DNA from: Prochlorococcus sp. AG-436-C13
GTDB lineage: Bacteria > Cyanobacteriota > Cyanobacteriia > PCC-6307 > Cyanobiaceae
Direction: 5' to 3'
NCBI GenBank assembly: GCA_003212695.1
Contig: QCPC01000011.1
Span: forward strand, 1 to 48,439
DNA: 48,439 nucleotides
A program made the translations under genes and the position numbers. Each line of letters begins with the position of its first letter. Position 1 is the first letter of the stretch. Shown piece after piece: positions 8,909 to 16,738 of this stretch. The notes under the pieces are model-generated. The model saw only the letters and a program-made list of their open reading frames with translations, made no database searches and was not told the origin of the DNA.

Positions 8909-9658
8909 TTAGCCAAATAGTACTTTAGTTAAAACGACATCCATAAGAGAAACAGTTAATAATGTCATTACAACGGCACCAGTAGTACTAGTGCCAACTT
9001 CTTTTGCGCCTCCTCGAGTAGTTAGACCCCATCCACATGCTATTACAGCAATTTGAAGTCCAAATACAATAGACTTGATCAACATAAATGGGAGGTCACT
9101 AGAACCATCCATCCATGATTTAACTGAGTTCCAAAATACATCTGCAGGAATGTTATAAAAGATAGTGCTGCTAACTTGACCGCTCCATAAAGCTACTGAG
9201 TAAAACAAAAGGCATTGCAAAGGAGCCATAACCACCATTGCGATTAATCTTGGTACGACAAGGTATTCCACTGGGTCGGCTTTTAGCATCGTAATTGCAT
9301 CTATTTGTTCAGTAACTTTCATTGTTCCCAACTGCGCCGCATAGGCAGTGGCAACTTTTCCTGTAAGAAGAGTTGCTGTAAGTAATGGAGCAATTTCTCT
9401 AGACAACCCAATGGCAAGAAGGCCTCCAACTTCTGAACCAAGTCCTTGACGGCTCAACTCTGCAGCTACTTGAATATTGAAAACTGTTCCCGCAGAAACT
9501 CCTGTTATTAGAACTATAAGAAAACTTGCTGGGCCAGCTTCCATGAGCTGATCGGTTAAATCTGATTTATTGAAATGACCTTTAGTTATAGATGCAATTG
9601 CTTGACCTCCAATAATCATGCTACTTAAAAGTCGTTTTAACCAACGTGGTGATTTCAT
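8909..9658 (-). CDS. MlaE-family ABC transporter permease
   Basis: A 249-residue integral membrane protein of the MlaE (DUF140) family. These permeases, with an ATPase and an MCE-domain protein, move phospholipids or other lipids between membranes. The family core is clear: GVSAGTVFNIQVAAEL, the GSEVGGLLAIGLSREIAPLL segment, and LGTMKVTEQIDAITMLKADP leading to YLVVPRLIA. Membrane helices run throughout. The ATPase and MCE partners are not in this window, so they must be elsewhere. The start overlaps the upstream symporter stop by four bases (ATGA). Confidence 0.9.
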   Translation of the reverse strand: MKSPRWLKRLLSSMIIGGQAIASITKGHFNKSDLTDQLMEAGPASFLIVLITGVSAGTVFNIQVAAELSRQGLGSEVGGLLAIGLSREIAPLLTATLLTGKVATAYAAQLGTMKVTEQIDAITMLKADPVEYLVVPRLIAMVVMAPLQCLLFYSVALWSGQVSSTIFYNIPADVFWNSVKSWMDGSSDLPFMLIKSIVFGLQIAVIACGWGLTTRGGAKEVGTSTTGAVVMTLLTVSLMDVVLTKVLFG

Positions 9659-11076
9659 AAGTCCATAACCTGATTTTGATCATGGTTACTGCGCCATCCT
9701 CTCATTATTGATAATCCTGCCGCCACTAGTAATGACGGTATTAGCCCCATGCAAATGCGAATGGTAGTTAACGCACTTGCAGGCTGATCAAGGGCATTAG
9801 TTATAGCAATGCATTCTGTAGAAGACTGGTAGCCAGCGAATGTAAGCAAAACACCTAAGAGGAATACACTGAGACCTATTCCAATTTTCTGAATAAAAAC
9901 CATCCATGCTGTATAAACTCCAGCTGACTTATCAGGATCAGCATCTATAGCGTCTGGCAATAAAGACCAAGGAATTAAATAAGCTGTTGAAGCGCCAAAT
10001 CCTACTAATAATATTGTTATTAATAATATTATTAGTTTAAAAGAATCAATAGAACTAAGTGAAAAAAGATTATTTATAGAAACACCTTGATAGATAGGAG
10101 GAATAAAAATAGTAATTATACAAGCTAAAATCCAGATGGAACCACCTTTCATAAGAGCTTTTATTCTTCCAAACCTGTTTGAATAAAGACTCCAAAACTG
10201 AAGACCAACTAAAGCACTGATTTGGAAAGGGATTAGAATCCAAGCAGAGAGACCATTCGAAATTTTCATCACTTGCTGTAAATATATAAGGGAAACAGTT
10301 TGCATTAACTGTAAACCACACCACAGAAGAAGATAAAGATAAATGATTTTATGGAAAAGCTTATTTTGTATAACTCTCTTTATTTGTATAGTTATAGGCT
10401 CGGCTTTTCCTGAAGGTCTTCTTGCTTTTTTTGCAAATGGAGCAAGTCCCCAACAAGAAATTAATGTACTAATAGTTGCAATTGACCCTGTAATTCTTCC
10501 CATAAGAAGATAACCATCATGACCAGAAGAAATAAGCCCTGCTGCAACAATTAGCCCGCTTAATCCTGCAAGGATAGACCCTGTAAATCTTGCTGCGTTT
10601 AATCTGGTTCTGATAGATGTTTCTTCCGTTATTTCTGTGGATAAAGCAGCAAATGGCAGATTGACACTTGTGTATGCTGTCATCAAAAGTATGGTAACGG
10701 CTACGTAATAGATTGTTTTTGTAGTTGTATCTCCTGGGGGTACCCACCAAACAGCAGCAAGACTTATTCCTAACGGAGCCGCTGCTGTTGTCATCCAAGG
10801 GAGTCTTGGCCCCCATCTAGATTTTGTATGGTCGCTTAGCCATCCAATTAAAGGGTCGTTTATGGCATCCCAAACTTTTATTACCATTAGTAAAGAGCCT
10901 GCAACAAATGCAGGCAGCCCAGCTGCACATGTAAAGAAAGGGAAAAGATATATTCCAAGCTGTGTAGCGGCCAGACCAGTACCAGCATCTCCTAGACCAT
11001 AAGAGACCATAAGTCTTCTTCGAGAACCATCTCTAAAAGCTTTAGTTTTTCTTTTTCTCGTTAAAAGGGACTGCAC
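9655..11076 (-). CDS. MelB-type (GPH family) sugar:cation symporter
   Basis: A 473-residue protein with about twelve membrane helices. The N-terminal sequence is typical of the glycoside-pentoside-hexuronide:cation symporters: SYGLGDAGTGLAATQLGIYL, then VWDAINDPLIGWLSDHTKSR with the paired acidic residues that bind the coupling cation in MelB, then GPRLPWM. It probably imports a sugar or glycoside across the cytoplasmic membrane. The substrate cannot be read from sequence. The glycogen-debranching gene glgX lies just beyond the intervening tRNA, also on the minus strand, which gives a weak carbohydrate context. The stop overlaps the MlaE-like start by four bases. Confidence 0.87.
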   Translation of the reverse strand: MQSLLTRKRKTKAFRDGSRRRLMVSYGLGDAGTGLAATQLGIYLFPFFTCAAGLPAFVAGSLLMVIKVWDAINDPLIGWLSDHTKSRWGPRLPWMTTAAAPLGISLAAVWWVPPGDTTTKTIYYVAVTILLMTAYTSVNLPFAALSTEITEETSIRTRLNAARFTGSILAGLSGLIVAAGLISSGHDGYLLMGRITGSIATISTLISCWGLAPFAKKARRPSGKAEPITIQIKRVIQNKLFHKIIYLYLLLWCGLQLMQTVSLIYLQQVMKISNGLSAWILIPFQISALVGLQFWSLYSNRFGRIKALMKGGSIWILACIITIFIPPIYQGVSINNLFSLSSIDSFKLIILLITILLVGFGASTAYLIPWSLLPDAIDADPDKSAGVYTAWMVFIQKIGIGLSVFLLGVLLTFAGYQSSTECIAITNALDQPASALTTIRICMGLIPSLLVAAGLSIMRGWRSNHDQNQVMDL

Positions 11077-11147
11077 AAGGTAATAATGGAGAAGTGCTAA
11101 TAGAAAATTAGATCCTAATAAAGGACTGATTATCTTTTGGTTTTAAT

Positions 11148-11218
<71 letters not shown>

Positions 11219-11238
11219 TTTTTTAGTTTTCAATTTAC

Positions 11239-13305
11239 TTAGATTAGAAACTCGCAATACTCTTTAGATACTATTAAAACAAGACTTCGACTTTCTATTT
11301 CAATCTCTTTTTGTTCCGTCATTTGTTCTACTTTAAGATCTTTTGATAAAAGTTTAGTTGTATCAATAACCTTCATCCAATTGGATGTTGATTTTGGTAA
11401 TTCAAATTTCATTGATTGGTCATATGCGTTGAGACCTAGCCATACAACAGATCCATTGCTACTTTCATTTACGCTATAACTAATTGTGTGTGACCAGCTA
11501 CTCCAATCAGGTGAGTTGACTTTTACACCATGCCATTGAATCCAAAAAACATTTTCATCATCATTTAAAGAAGATTTTAAAATTGGGTTATTTTCTGGAC
11601 TGAAAAATTTCCATAGATTGCTTCTAATTTTTATAAGTTGCTTGATAAAGATTCTTAATTCATTATCGCATTGACTCTTGTCCCATATCATCCATCCAAG
11701 GGAGGTGTTTTGACACCAAGTATTATTATTCCCTCCTTGACTACGACTTACCTCATCTCCCATTAAAAGCATTGGTATACCTGGCGACAAAAGTAAACCT
11801 GACAAAAGATTTCTTTGTTGTCTCTTTCTAATAGAGTTTAAATTTTCATTTGTACTTGGCCCTTCAATTCCATGGTTCCAACTATTGTTATGATTCTCTC
11901 CATCTCTATTATTTTCTCCATTAGATAAATTGTGCTTTTTATCAAAACTAACCAAATCTATTAATGTAAAACCATCATGAGAAGTTATGAAGTTTAATGA
12001 GCTTTGAACAGAAGAAACATTGTTTTTGTAAATAGCTGGACTACCCATAAGGCGATCTTTTAAGGCCCAAGTGCTATCTTTATCCCCTTTCCAAAACTTC
12101 CTAAGATCATCTCTGAAATGGCCATTCCATGTGGATATACGTTTTGCAGGGAAATCTGCTAAGCGATATAGTCCCCCACAGTCCCAAGGCTCACTAATAA
12201 GCTTTAAATCACTTAATAGAGGATCAGATTCAATTTCTTCAAATATTGGAGGAGAATCTAGTGGAGCCAAATCTTTGCCTCTACTTAATGCAACTCCCAG
12301 GTCAAAACGAAATCCATCAACGCCTAATTCAATGGCCCAGCATCTCATCGATTCAAGAATGATTTTCCTAACAATTGGTTGATTTGCGGCGATTGTATTT
12401 CCGCAACCAGTGACATCTAAGAATTCATTTTGTTCATTCTTATGGTAAAAAATTTCTTCTGCAAATCCCTTCCAACTAATTATGGGACCATCTTTACTTC
12501 CTTCAGTTGTGTGATTATATACGACATCTAAAATAACCTCAATTCCATTATCATGACAATTAGAAACAAGGTCTCTAAATTGATCCCTAGCGCTCATATT
12601 TAAGTCTTTAGATATAAAACCATTGTGAGGAGTAAACCAATTGATGGGGCTATATCCCCAGTAGTTTTCAAGACCTAATGGAGCATCTGAAGTGTCAAAT
12701 GCGAAGACTGGAAGTAACTCAATTGTAGTAATTCCAATATCTTTTAAATATGGAATCTTTTCAATTAGTCCTATAAAAGTACCTTTTTTCTCATCAGTTA
12801 AACCTGAGCAATAGCTCTTTGTAAAACCTCCTACATGTAACTCATAAATAATTGTTTTGTGCCAAGGATGTCTCGGACGTGGATGATCATTGAGATTAAA
12901 CTCATTTCGTTCACTTACAACACCTTTTAGACATGTACTTAAATCTTGAGGTTCTTTTTTTGAAGATTCGCGCTTAAATTTACTCCAGCCAGAAATCTCT
13001 CTTGCACATGGATCTAGTAGTATTTTCCCGGAATCAGTGTTGTGACTTCCTATGATTTCTTTATTAAAGACTCTATAGGCGTAAAGACATCCTGCTACAA
13101 GATTTTTAATCTCAATATGCCAATAATCTCCAGATTTATGGTTTTGCGTTAGCTGGATTATTTCCTTAGGAGTGGAATCATTCTCATCTTCAAACAAGAG
13201 TAGTTCTACAGAATAGGCATTTGGTGCTGGTACAGAGAAATTAACGCCTCTTTTAGTTATTGTGCTTCCTAACGGCCAAGAAGTGCCAAGATAAGTATCG
13301 CTCAC
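11239..13305 (-). CDS. glgX: Glycogen debranching enzyme (isoamylase type)
   Basis: A GH13 enzyme of 688 residues that hydrolyses alpha-1,6 branch points of glycogen. An N-terminal CBM48-like domain covers about residues 1-110. In the barrel, the nucleophile is Asp335 (GFRFDLG), the acid/base is Glu372 (ISEPWD), and the transition-state Asp is Asp444 (TSHDGF). ELHVGGFT and DVVYNHTTEGS are also typical. It converges on tRNA-Gly with about 20 bases between them and is divergent from the metallo-beta-lactamase-fold gene across 69 bases. Isoamylase/GlgX specificity is clear at family level; the exact chain-length preference is not visible. Confidence 0.95.
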   Translation of the reverse strand: MSDTYLGTSWPLGSTITKRGVNFSVPAPNAYSVELLLFEDENDSTPKEIIQLTQNHKSGDYWHIEIKNLVAGCLYAYRVFNKEIIGSHNTDSGKILLDPCAREISGWSKFKRESSKKEPQDLSTCLKGVVSERNEFNLNDHPRPRHPWHKTIIYELHVGGFTKSYCSGLTDEKKGTFIGLIEKIPYLKDIGITTIELLPVFAFDTSDAPLGLENYWGYSPINWFTPHNGFISKDLNMSARDQFRDLVSNCHDNGIEVILDVVYNHTTEGSKDGPIISWKGFAEEIFYHKNEQNEFLDVTGCGNTIAANQPIVRKIILESMRCWAIELGVDGFRFDLGVALSRGKDLAPLDSPPIFEEIESDPLLSDLKLISEPWDCGGLYRLADFPAKRISTWNGHFRDDLRKFWKGDKDSTWALKDRLMGSPAIYKNNVSSVQSSLNFITSHDGFTLIDLVSFDKKHNLSNGENNRDGENHNNSWNHGIEGPSTNENLNSIRKRQQRNLLSGLLLSPGIPMLLMGDEVSRSQGGNNNTWCQNTSLGWMIWDKSQCDNELRIFIKQLIKIRSNLWKFFSPENNPILKSSLNDDENVFWIQWHGVKVNSPDWSSWSHTISYSVNESSNGSVVWLGLNAYDQSMKFELPKSTSNWMKVIDTTKLLSKDLKVEQMTEQKEIEIESRSLVLIVSKEYCEFLI

Positions 13306-13374
13306 TGGATTTTTATTTTAATAGACAGTAAGCACTAATCCCAAGCTAATGGCATAGTTATTTTTAGCAAGTTC

Positions 13375-14031
13375 ATGTCTAGATTTTCTTCAGATGATTT
13401 AAGTAGTGCTTTAAAGAAAGTGAGGGAAGGAATTTGGGTTTTCCCTCCACAAAAAGATCCTAAAGGAGTTGTTTCGTGGTGGTTGGACTCTCATCCAGTT
13501 CCTGTTCTTATTGATTGCCCTGAAGTTACACCAGAAATTATAAATGATTTGAAAAAGATATCATCTGGATCTTCTCCTGAGATTCTGCTGACCAGTCGTA
13601 ATGGTCATGGCAACATTTCTCTTTTAAATAAAGAGTTGGGTTGGCCTGTTTTGATTCAAGAACAAGAAGCTTATTTGTTACCTGATACAGAGAACTTAAA
13701 AATATTTTCAGATGAATTTACTACCAATTCAGGGTTACGAGTCCTGTGGACACCAGGTCCAACCCCTGGAAGCTGTGTTGGATATGCTTCTTCTCCTTGG
13801 AATGTGGTGTTCTGCGGACGTTTGTTAATTCCAGTTGCAAAAAAACAAATGAGTTCTGTGCGCACTCGAATGACGTTTCATTGGACTATGCAGCAAAACA
13901 GTATAAAAAAATTACACAAATGGCTTCCTTCAGATCCCAGTCTATTACTTGCTTCTGGTGAAGGTTATCATCGTCTTAGTCGAGGTGATTTGCTGTCCTG
14001 GAAATCTGTAAGGTTTGCAGAAAACAGTTAA
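13375..14031 (+). CDS. Metallo-beta-lactamase-fold protein without metal site
   Basis: A 218-residue protein that follows the outline of the metallo-beta-lactamase fold. GIWVFPP and PVLIDCPEV open it. LLTSRNGHGNIS takes the place of the HxHxDH loop. LRVLWTPGPTPGSCVGY follows, where HTPGHTPGS would be normal, and a strand-forming FCGRLL comes next. The HxHxDH histidines are mostly gone and the TPGHTPG histidine is Pro. The protein probably binds no zinc and has lost hydrolase activity, and may instead bind or scaffold. The start ATG has no clear ribosome-binding site. Function is unknown. Confidence 0.7.
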   Translation: MSRFSSDDLSSALKKVREGIWVFPPQKDPKGVVSWWLDSHPVPVLIDCPEVTPEIINDLKKISSGSSPEILLTSRNGHGNISLLNKELGWPVLIQEQEAYLLPDTENLKIFSDEFTTNSGLRVLWTPGPTPGSCVGYASSPWNVVFCGRLLIPVAKKQMSSVRTRMTFHWTMQQNSIKKLHKWLPSDPSLLLASGEGYHRLSRGDLLSWKSVRFAENS

Positions 14032-14187
14032 ATATCCCTCAAAGTTTGGTATAAAGCTTTGCGCCAGCTTACTTTTGCTATTGCCACAATGGCTTTAGCT
14101 CCATACCATTAGCTGGATCGAGTGTTTGTTGTTTAACTCATTTTGAGTTTTTTCACCTTTCGCTCTCTGCTACAACACACTTTTCCA

Positions 14188-14463
14188 ATGAACAAAGCAG
14201 ATTTAGTTAATTTGGTTGCAGCTCGTACCGAGCTAACTAAGACAGACGTGGCCCTTGTTATCGATGCTGCCATAGAGACGATTGTTGACTCAGTAGTGGA
14301 AGGCAAAAAAGTCTCCATACTTGGGTTTGGCTCATTCGAACCTCGTGACCGCTCCGCACGTCAAGGACTTAATCCAAAGACAGGAGAAAAAATCAAGATC
14401 CCAGCTAAGCGAGTGCCAGCATTTACTGCAGGTAAATTATTTAAGGATCGTGTTCAAGGCTGA
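14188..14463 (+). CDS. hup: HU-family DNA-binding protein
   Basis: A 91-residue histone-like protein that binds and bends DNA as a dimer in the nucleoid. It begins MNKADLVNLVAARTELTK. The beta-arm region contains the family signature GFGSFEPRDRSARQG with NPKTGEKIKIPAKRVPAF, which supplies the minor-groove-contacting proline region. The ATG at 14188 is chosen because HU proteins begin with this MNK sequence; an in-frame TTG 45 bases upstream would add an unrelated hydrophobic stretch. The gene is followed by a set of long hairpins. Confidence 0.96.
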   Translation: MNKADLVNLVAARTELTKTDVALVIDAAIETIVDSVVEGKKVSILGFGSFEPRDRSARQGLNPKTGEKIKIPAKRVPAFTAGKLFKDRVQG

Positions 14464-14480
14464 TCTTTTTTCTGTTGGGC

Positions 14481-14522
14481 TTATACATTAGAGACTCATT
14501 TGAAAGGGTCTCTAATGTATAA
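14481..14522. repeat. 15-bp perfect inverted repeat downstream of hup
   Basis: The arms 14481-14495 and 14508-14522 are perfectly complementary (TTATACATTAGAGAC), with a 12-base loop. No T-run follows, so it is not a classical terminator on either strand, although it may act as an mRNA 3'-end stabiliser for hup. It begins 17 bases after the hup stop. Confidence 0.8.
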
Positions 14523-14553
14523 ACTAATTAAGGCATAAGAATGAGCTTCGGAC

Positions 14554-14578
14554 TTCTATCTTTAGTTTTCAGATAGAA
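14554..14578. repeat. 8-bp inverted repeat overlapping the base of the next hairpin
   Basis: TTCTATCT (14554-14561) pairs with AGATAGAA (14571-14578) around a 9-base loop. Its right arm shares two bases with the left arm of the much longer hairpin that follows, so the two cannot both be fully formed. Confidence 0.55.
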
Positions 14579-14635
14579 AAAACATCCAAATAAAACATAA
14601 TAATTTATTTATTATGTTTTATTTGGATGTTTTTT
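14577..14635. terminator. 27-bp perfect hairpin, probable bidirectional terminator
   Basis: The arms 14577-14603 and 14609-14635 are perfectly complementary around a 5-base loop. The outer six pairs are all A:T, so each strand ends the hairpin in six T. This is the form of a bidirectional intrinsic terminator, but the stem is unusually long and AT-rich. It would stop transcripts coming from hup. Confidence 0.65.
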
Positions 14636-14730
14636 ACTTGGGAAAAAATAAACTCTATTAAAAATGAAATAGATATTCTGCTCTCTTGGAAAATTTGTTT
14701 TTTGGTATTTATTTCCATATTTAGATCAAG

Positions 14731-14736
14731 TATAAT
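14731..14736 (+). promoter_or_regulatory. Candidate -10 element (TATAAT)
   Basis: A consensus TATAAT stands 27 bases before the TTG that opens the next small gene. A start point near 14743 would leave a leader of about 20 bases. No convincing -35 box is seen, and AT-rich DNA produces such hexamers by chance. Confidence 0.3.
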
Positions 14737-14763
14737 TTTTATATATACTTAAAAACATTATTT

Positions 14764-15090
14764 TTGATATACAAGAAAATCTTAATTGGCTGTTTTTTAG
14801 CAAAAGAAATTTGTTTTCCTGGCTTACCATCAAAAGCTGGTGCAATCGAAACGATTAAAAGTTTTTCATCTGAATGCTTTTATTCTAAGAAAAGACAATC
14901 GTGCAAAATTGCTCTAGATGAAATTTCTGCTTATAAGTTATCTAGCTCAATTAAAGAAAACTATTCATGTCATACAAGATTGTTGGGATTAGAATCTAAA
15001 TTATTAATGGTATTGATTGATTTAAAGAAAAAAAAGAATGACTTTGTAAAATTTGATGAACTAAAAAGAATTTGCTCCTCTTCTTTTTGA
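14764..15090 (+). CDS. Small Cys-containing protein, unknown, possibly exported
   Basis: An open frame of up to 108 codons that begins at TTG. No ATG is available between the upstream stop at 14722 and the conserved-looking part. The first 25 residues (IYKKILIGCFLAKEICFPGLPSKAGA) could be a short signal peptide with AGA as the cleavage site. The rest is basic and helical, with several cysteines (Cys38, Cys47 and Cys69 in the predicted mature part, and one near the C-terminus). I recognise no family. It lies in the loose 14.4-17.4 kb stretch among other small orphan genes. Length and start are uncertain. Confidence 0.5.
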   Translation: MIYKKILIGCFLAKEICFPGLPSKAGAIETIKSFSSECFYSKKRQSCKIALDEISAYKLSSSIKENYSCHTRLLGLESKLLMVLIDLKKKKNDFVKFDELKRICSSSF

Positions 15091-15208
15091 ATTAAATCGA
15101 AGTTATTAAGAAAGATTTTTAGTTGTGAATTATTTTATTTTAGGCTTGTATCTTAATTGGAATAGCTTTTACTGCTAATTCTTATAGTAAAAAATTGAAT
15201 TTGATCAA

Positions 15209-15490
15209 ATGAATAAAAAAAATGCCTCTTCTAAAGAGATTAGTAAATCAAGAAAACCTGAGAGTTCTTTAAGGAATTCATCAAATGGAAAAAATACAAA
15301 CGCTGCTGTTCCCAATGAGGAGGTCCTACTGAAGGTAGGAAGCTTGGAATATAAAACACCAAGCAGAAGACAGCGAATTATTATAGGATCTATTGTTTTA
15401 GGCTTAAATCTTCTTCTTGTAATTGCTTCCTTAGCTTATTTTAAAATCCCGGCTTTTCAGGAATTTATCTATAACATAGGTCGCAATTGA
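15209..15490 (+). CDS. Small single-pass membrane protein, unknown
   Basis: A 93-residue protein with a hydrophilic Ser/Lys/Asn-rich N-terminal half, a conserved-looking VLLKVGSLEYKTPSRRQR segment (about residues 39-56), and one membrane helix at about 57-79. The helix is preceded by basic residues, so the N-terminus probably stays in the cytoplasm. The last dozen residues (PAFQEFIYNIGRN) would be outside. The ATG at 15209 fits. It is followed by a strong intrinsic terminator, so it ends a transcript. No family or function is recognised. Confidence 0.68.
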   Translation: MNKKNASSKEISKSRKPESSLRNSSNGKNTNAAVPNEEVLLKVGSLEYKTPSRRQRIIIGSIVLGLNLLLVIASLAYFKIPAFQEFIYNIGRN

Positions 15491-15579
15491 TAAAATAGGC
15501 TTCAAACTGCTTTCATAGCCTTAGGGCATTTATTAATTTTTTAAATGAACCTAAGTTTAATTTTGGTTGTATATCAAAT

Positions 15580-15611
15580 AAAAAAGGCCTTGTAGAACAA
15601 GGCCTTTTTTT
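15580..15611 (+). terminator. Intrinsic terminator after the 93-residue membrane protein
   Basis: GGCCTTGT (15586-15593) pairs with ACAAGGCC (15597-15604) around a 3-base loop, with an A-run before and seven T after. This is a textbook rho-independent terminator for the + strand; the A-run would let it work on the minus strand too. Confidence 0.9.
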
Positions 15612-15767
15612 AGATTTTTCCAAGGGCGTCTTTCCTAGTTTCGACTCCGTGGAAGAATCTATTCTCCTCACAAACGTATTATCTCTTTTTTCTTGGATTA
15701 TTTAATGCACGTAGAGCAGGTATCTCAACTGGCACAGTGCCAGTTGAGATACCTGCTAATGATTTTT
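15612..15767 (+). ncRNA. Candidate structured small RNA ending in a 41-base palindrome
   Basis: This non-coding stretch holds more structure than its neighbours. A nested stem-loop (TTTCC at 15631-15635 with GGAAG at 15651-15655) contains an inner AGU-UUCG-ACU hairpin. A single-stranded CTCCTCAC (15664-15671) follows; it resembles the unpaired core motif of the picocyanobacterial Yfr1 RNA. The 41-base palindrome then ends in TAATGATTTTT, a possible terminator. The Yfr1-like match is short, and the flanks do not reproduce that RNA, so identity is not claimed. Confidence 0.3.
15716..15756. repeat. 41-base near-perfect palindrome (20-bp arms)
   Basis: GCAGGTATCTCAACTGGCAC (15716-15735) is perfectly complementary to 15737-15756, with a single A at the centre. 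As RNA it would form about 18 pairs around a 5-base loop. It has a much higher G+C content than its surroundings. A loose T-run begins seven bases after it. Confidence 0.9.
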
Positions 15768-15921
15768 GGAAACGCTTATTTTAATGTTAATTCAAGAGAA
15801 TCCATTCTATGACTAGAAAATAGTTGTTTTTTAGCACTCTATTTGGCTTCACTTGTTGTTCATGAAAATACTGATAATAGCCTCGTTCAGATTAAAATAT
15901 AAAACATAAAATCTTTTCAGG

Positions 15922-16164
15922 ATGAAGGCTTTAATTATTTTCCTTATAGCAACCTTAATCTCAATTTCAGGGATTATTTATTTTAAACCTGATTATAGAT
16001 CTGCTTTTGAAGCAGATCAGCAATGCCATTTTGACATGTCAAATTTTAGTAGTGAGATCTCTAGCTTAGATTGTGATCATGATCTTGAGACCAGGCAGTG
16101 GATATTATTTAATTCTGAAGTATCTAATAAACCAGCAGATGTATTAAAAAGATATAGTTATTAA
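15922..16164 (+). CDS. Small membrane-anchored or secreted protein, unknown
   Basis: An 80-residue protein whose first 20 residues form one hydrophobic helix (ALIIFLIATLISISGIIYF), either a signal anchor or an uncleaved signal peptide. The remainder is acidic, with two cysteines (QQCHFD and LDCDHD) spaced to form a disulfide outside the membrane. No family is recognised. It has its own ATG after CAGG, and no neighbour on its strand within 400 bases upstream. It converges on the minus-strand two-helix gene after 14 bases. Confidence 0.6.
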   Translation: MKALIIFLIATLISISGIIYFKPDYRSAFEADQQCHFDMSNFSSEISSLDCDHDLETRQWILFNSEVSNKPADVLKRYSY

Positions 16165-16178
16165 GTATAAATTAGATG

Positions 16179-16394
16179 TTAATCTTCTATTGAACTAAAG
16201 AATTTTTTAAAAATTACTATTGATAATGAAGCTGTTATGATCCCTGTAACAGTAAAAGTTATAGCTTGTCCTATAGAACCTGGTAAATAAATATTTCTAA
16301 TTAATAGTGGATAATCGATTATTGAACCAATGCAACCCCATATAAATACTGCGATTGATACATAACCTATTCCAAATAAATCTTTCTTGTTCAT
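16179..16394 (-). CDS. Small two-helix membrane protein, unknown
   Basis: A 71-residue protein with two predicted membrane helices, at about residues 8-27 (IGYVSIAVFIWGCIGSIIDY) and 40-62. The termini are basic at the start and mildly acidic at the end (FFSSIED). The helices are separated by a short loop with LPGSIGQ. The start MNKKDLFG is a plausible ATG. It follows the high-light-inducible gene on the same strand after 65 AT-rich bases and might share its transcript. Function is unknown; the neighbourhood suggests a thylakoid or stress association, which is only an inference. Confidence 0.62.
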   Translation of the reverse strand: MNKKDLFGIGYVSIAVFIWGCIGSIIDYPLLIRNIYLPGSIGQAITFTVTGIITASLSIVIFKKFFSSIED

Positions 16395-16459
16395 TTTCTA
16401 TCAAATAATAATTGATAAATATTAATGCATTTATTAGCTTATTATTAATTAATTTAGTA

Positions 16460-16717
16460 TTAATTAATGCCGAAGATAGATAATGTGACTGGTGCACCTC
16501 CAAAAGCCAGTTCAGTCAGTATTAACATCAGGAACCCAATCATAGCTGCTCTTGAATTTACCAATTCTGCATTTTCATTAAAGCCAAAAACCTCCTCTAC
16601 CTCATTATTTTGATTATCAAGCCATTTAATTTTGGAGTCCTCTTTAGATTCCGCATAGTTAGTTGGTTTTATTTCACTACTAAATTGTGCTTTATAGTTT
16701 TCGGGATCATTGCTCAT
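16460..16717 (-). CDS. High-light-inducible (Hli/Scp) protein
   Basis: An 85-residue thylakoid protein with one chlorophyll a/b-binding-type helix. The family core FNENAELVNSRAAMIGFLM is at about residues 46-64 and carries the ExxNxRxAMIGF pattern. Glu51 and Asn54 are the expected chlorophyll ligands, and Arg56 the ion-pair partner. Hli proteins bind pigment and protect photosystem assembly under high light or stress. The hydrophilic N-terminal 40 residues are longer than in minimal Hlips. A 54-residue basic membrane peptide gene lies 21 bases upstream on the same strand. Picocyanobacteria carry many Hli copies, and which one this is cannot be said. Confidence 0.9.
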   Translation of the reverse strand: MSNDPENYKAQFSSEIKPTNYAESKEDSKIKWLDNQNNEVEEVFGFNENAELVNSRAAMIGFLMLILTELAFGGAPVTLSIFGIN

Positions 16718-16738
16718 GACTTTCTTAATTATTAATAT

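Larger units (their letters stand above)
15491..15921. other. Long gene-free stretch
   Basis: These 431 bases contain the terminator at 15580, the candidate structured RNA and the 41-base palindrome described separately. Only very short open frames (about 10-16 codons) are visible. The last 150 bases hold nothing recognisable beyond an AT-rich lead-in to the next small gene. Confidence 0.7.

Noticed and set aside
15664..15671. Identification of Yfr1 from the CTCCTCAC core
   Set aside because: Only about nine positions match, and the flanking hairpins and expected neighbours are absent, so only a candidate RNA is listed.
14481..15756. Hairpins as ends of a small transposable element
   Set aside because: The arms differ from one another, no target-site duplication is seen and there is no transposase.
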